Source of the DNA: an uncultured Rhodanobacteraceae bacterium
GTDB lineage: Bacteria > Pseudomonadota > Gammaproteobacteria > Xanthomonadales > Rhodanobacteraceae
Assembly: GCA_937902695.1 (NCBI GenBank)
Contig: CALFNI010000401.1
Coordinates: forward strand, 1-6,111
Direction of reading: 5' to 3'
DNA length: 6,111 nt
Each line of letters begins with the position of its first letter. The stretch's first letter is position 1. Shown one piece after another: positions 5,034 to 6,111 of this stretch. A program made the position numbers and the translations under genes. The notes under the pieces are model-generated. The model was given only the letters and a program-made list of their open reading frames with translations, searched no databases and had not been told where the DNA came from.

Positions 5034-6111
5034 TTATGTCGCGAGACCGTAGCTGCGCAGCAACGCATCCGGCTGCGGCTCACGGCCGCGAAACTCGACA
5101 AAGCTCTCGAGCGCCGGCCGCGATCCGCCGACCGCCAGGATCGCTTTCCTGTACGCCGCGCCGACGTCACGATTGAAGATGCCTTCCTGCTCGAAGCGGT
5201 CGAACGCATCGGCCGAAAGCACTTCGGCCCAGAGATAGCTGTAATAGCCGGCCGCGTAGCCGCCCGCGAAGATGTGCGTGAACGCATGCGGAAAGCGCTG
5301 CCACGCGGGCGGCACGATGACGGCGACCTCGCGGCGCACGTCGGCGAGGATTTCGAGCGCCCGCGCGCCGCGCGCCGGATCGAACTCGCGATGGATGCGG
5401 AAATCGAACAGCGCGAACTCGAGCTGGCGCACGAGGAAAAGACCGGCGTGAAAATGGCGTGCCGCGTTCATGCGATCGAAGAGCGCATCGGGTAGCCGCT
5501 CGCCCGTCTCGTAGTGCCGCGCGAACAGGTCGAGCGCCTCGCGCTGCCAGCCGAAGTTCTCCATGAACTGGCTCGGCAGCTCGACCGCGTCCCATTCCAC
5601 GCCGCTGATGCCGGCGACGCCGGGATAGTCGACTTCGGTCAAGAGGTGATGGAGGCCGTGCCCGAACTCGTGGAACAGCGTCAGCACGTCGTCGTGCGTC
5701 AGCAGCGAGGGTGTCGTCGCGGTCGGCGGCGCGAAATTGCAGGTCAGGAACGCAACCGGCAGCTGCGTCGTGCCGTTGTGGCGAAAACGGCTCTGGCACA
5801 CGTCCATCCACGCACCGCCACGCTTGCCGGCGCGCGCGAAGAGATCGACGTAGGCACCCGCGAACACGCGGCCGCCGGCATCGACGAGGTCGTAATAGCG
5901 GACGTCCGGATGCCAGACGTCGACGTCGTCGCGCCGCTGCAGCGTGACGCCGAACACGCGTCCGGTGATCGCGAAGAGACCGTCGATCACGGCGTCGAGC
6001 GAGAAATACGGCTTCAGCTCTTCCTCGTTGAGCGCGTACTTCCGCTCGCGGAGCTTCTCGGATGCGTAGCCGACGTCCCAGGGCTCGAGATGGGCGATGC
6101 CAAGCTCCGCG
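5034..6111 (-). CDS. prlC: Oligopeptidase A, M3 zinc metallopeptidase (5' partial)
   Basis: This is the C-terminal part of an M3-family thimet oligopeptidase resembling E. coli OpdA/PrlC, a cytosolic enzyme that degrades short peptides, including cleaved signal peptides. In the visible 358 residues (family length near 680) the zinc site HEFGH lies at residues 147-151, with the third ligand Glu177 in DAVELPSQ. The substrate-binding tyrosines are in GGYAAGYYSYLW (283-294). The segments DVDVWHPDVRY, KRGGAWMD, FLTCNF and the C-terminal RGREPQPDALLRSYG closely follow OpdA. The reading frame is open through base 6110, so the gene begins outside the window. The GTG at 5990 is an internal codon, not a start. 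TAA at 5034-5036 ends the gene. The next gene on the same strand, vapB, starts 54 bases later, and a link to prlC transcription is possible but unproven. Family identity is firm. Confidence 0.96.
   Translation of the reverse strand, partial: AELGIAHLEPWDVGYASEKLRERKYALNEEELKPYFSLDAVIDGLFAITGRVFGVTLQRRDDVDVWHPDVRYYDLVDAGGRVFAGAYVDLFARAGKRGGAWMDVCQSRFRHNGTTQLPVAFLTCNFAPPTATTPSLLTHDDVLTLFHEFGHGLHHLLTEVDYPGVAGISGVEWDAVELPSQFMENFGWQREALDLFARHYETGERLPDALFDRMNAARHFHAGLFLVRQLEFALFDFRIHREFDPARGARALEILADVRREVAVIVPPAWQRFPHAFTHIFAGGYAAGYYSYLWAEVLSADAFDRFEQEGIFNRDVGAAYRKAILAVGGSRPALESFVEFRGREPQPDALLRSYGLAT

Noticed and set aside
5034..5990. A gene starting at GTG 5990 as a complete short M3 peptidase
   Set aside because: The frame is open upstream to the window edge and encodes OpdA-like residues there (for example PWDVGYASEK). 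The gene is therefore partial, not short.

Overview
The window looks like a chromosomal segment from a high-GC gammaproteobacterium. By eye the GC content is about two thirds. A bacterial dipeptidyl peptidase IV, an OpdA-type M3 peptidase, exonuclease III and a UPF0149 (YgfB/YecA) protein together suggest Xanthomonadales/Lysobacterales. That placement is an inference from gene content and residue style, not a search result. There are no rRNA or tRNA genes, insertion sequences, CRISPR arrays or phage genes.

Layout: the + strand holds only the 3' part of a serine peptidase of family S9B (1-1833), whose signal peptide and propeller start lie upstream of the window. It converges, with a 36-base gap, on a complete pirin-family cupin gene (1870-2733, minus). 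Everything further right is also on the minus strand. In transcription order these genes are the C-terminal half of oligopeptidase A (prlC, 6111-5034), a vapB/vapC toxin-antitoxin pair (4979-4722 and 4725-4270), exonuclease III (xth, 4273-3485) and a UPF0149 protein (3498-2839). A 105-base gap with several inverted repeats follows, then pirin.

The notable architecture is the tightly packed set vapB-vapC-xth-UPF0149. Consecutive genes overlap by 4, 4 and 14 bases, so a toxin-antitoxin pair appears to be translationally linked to a DNA-repair nuclease. The 54-base gap between prlC and vapB is AT-rich and holds several nested inverted repeats around the vapB start. This fits a self-regulated promoter that would also drive xth. 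A 14-bp perfect palindrome occurs twice inside vapC, exactly 30 bases apart, and encodes Asp-Ala-Arg-Ile each time.

The other genes are ordinary housekeeping or accessory functions: periplasmic peptide trimming (DPP IV), cytosolic oligopeptide degradation (OpdA), AP-site repair (ExoIII) and a metal cupin (pirin). I do not see a wholly new system. The points most worth a second look are the vapBC-xth coupling and the operator-like repeats.
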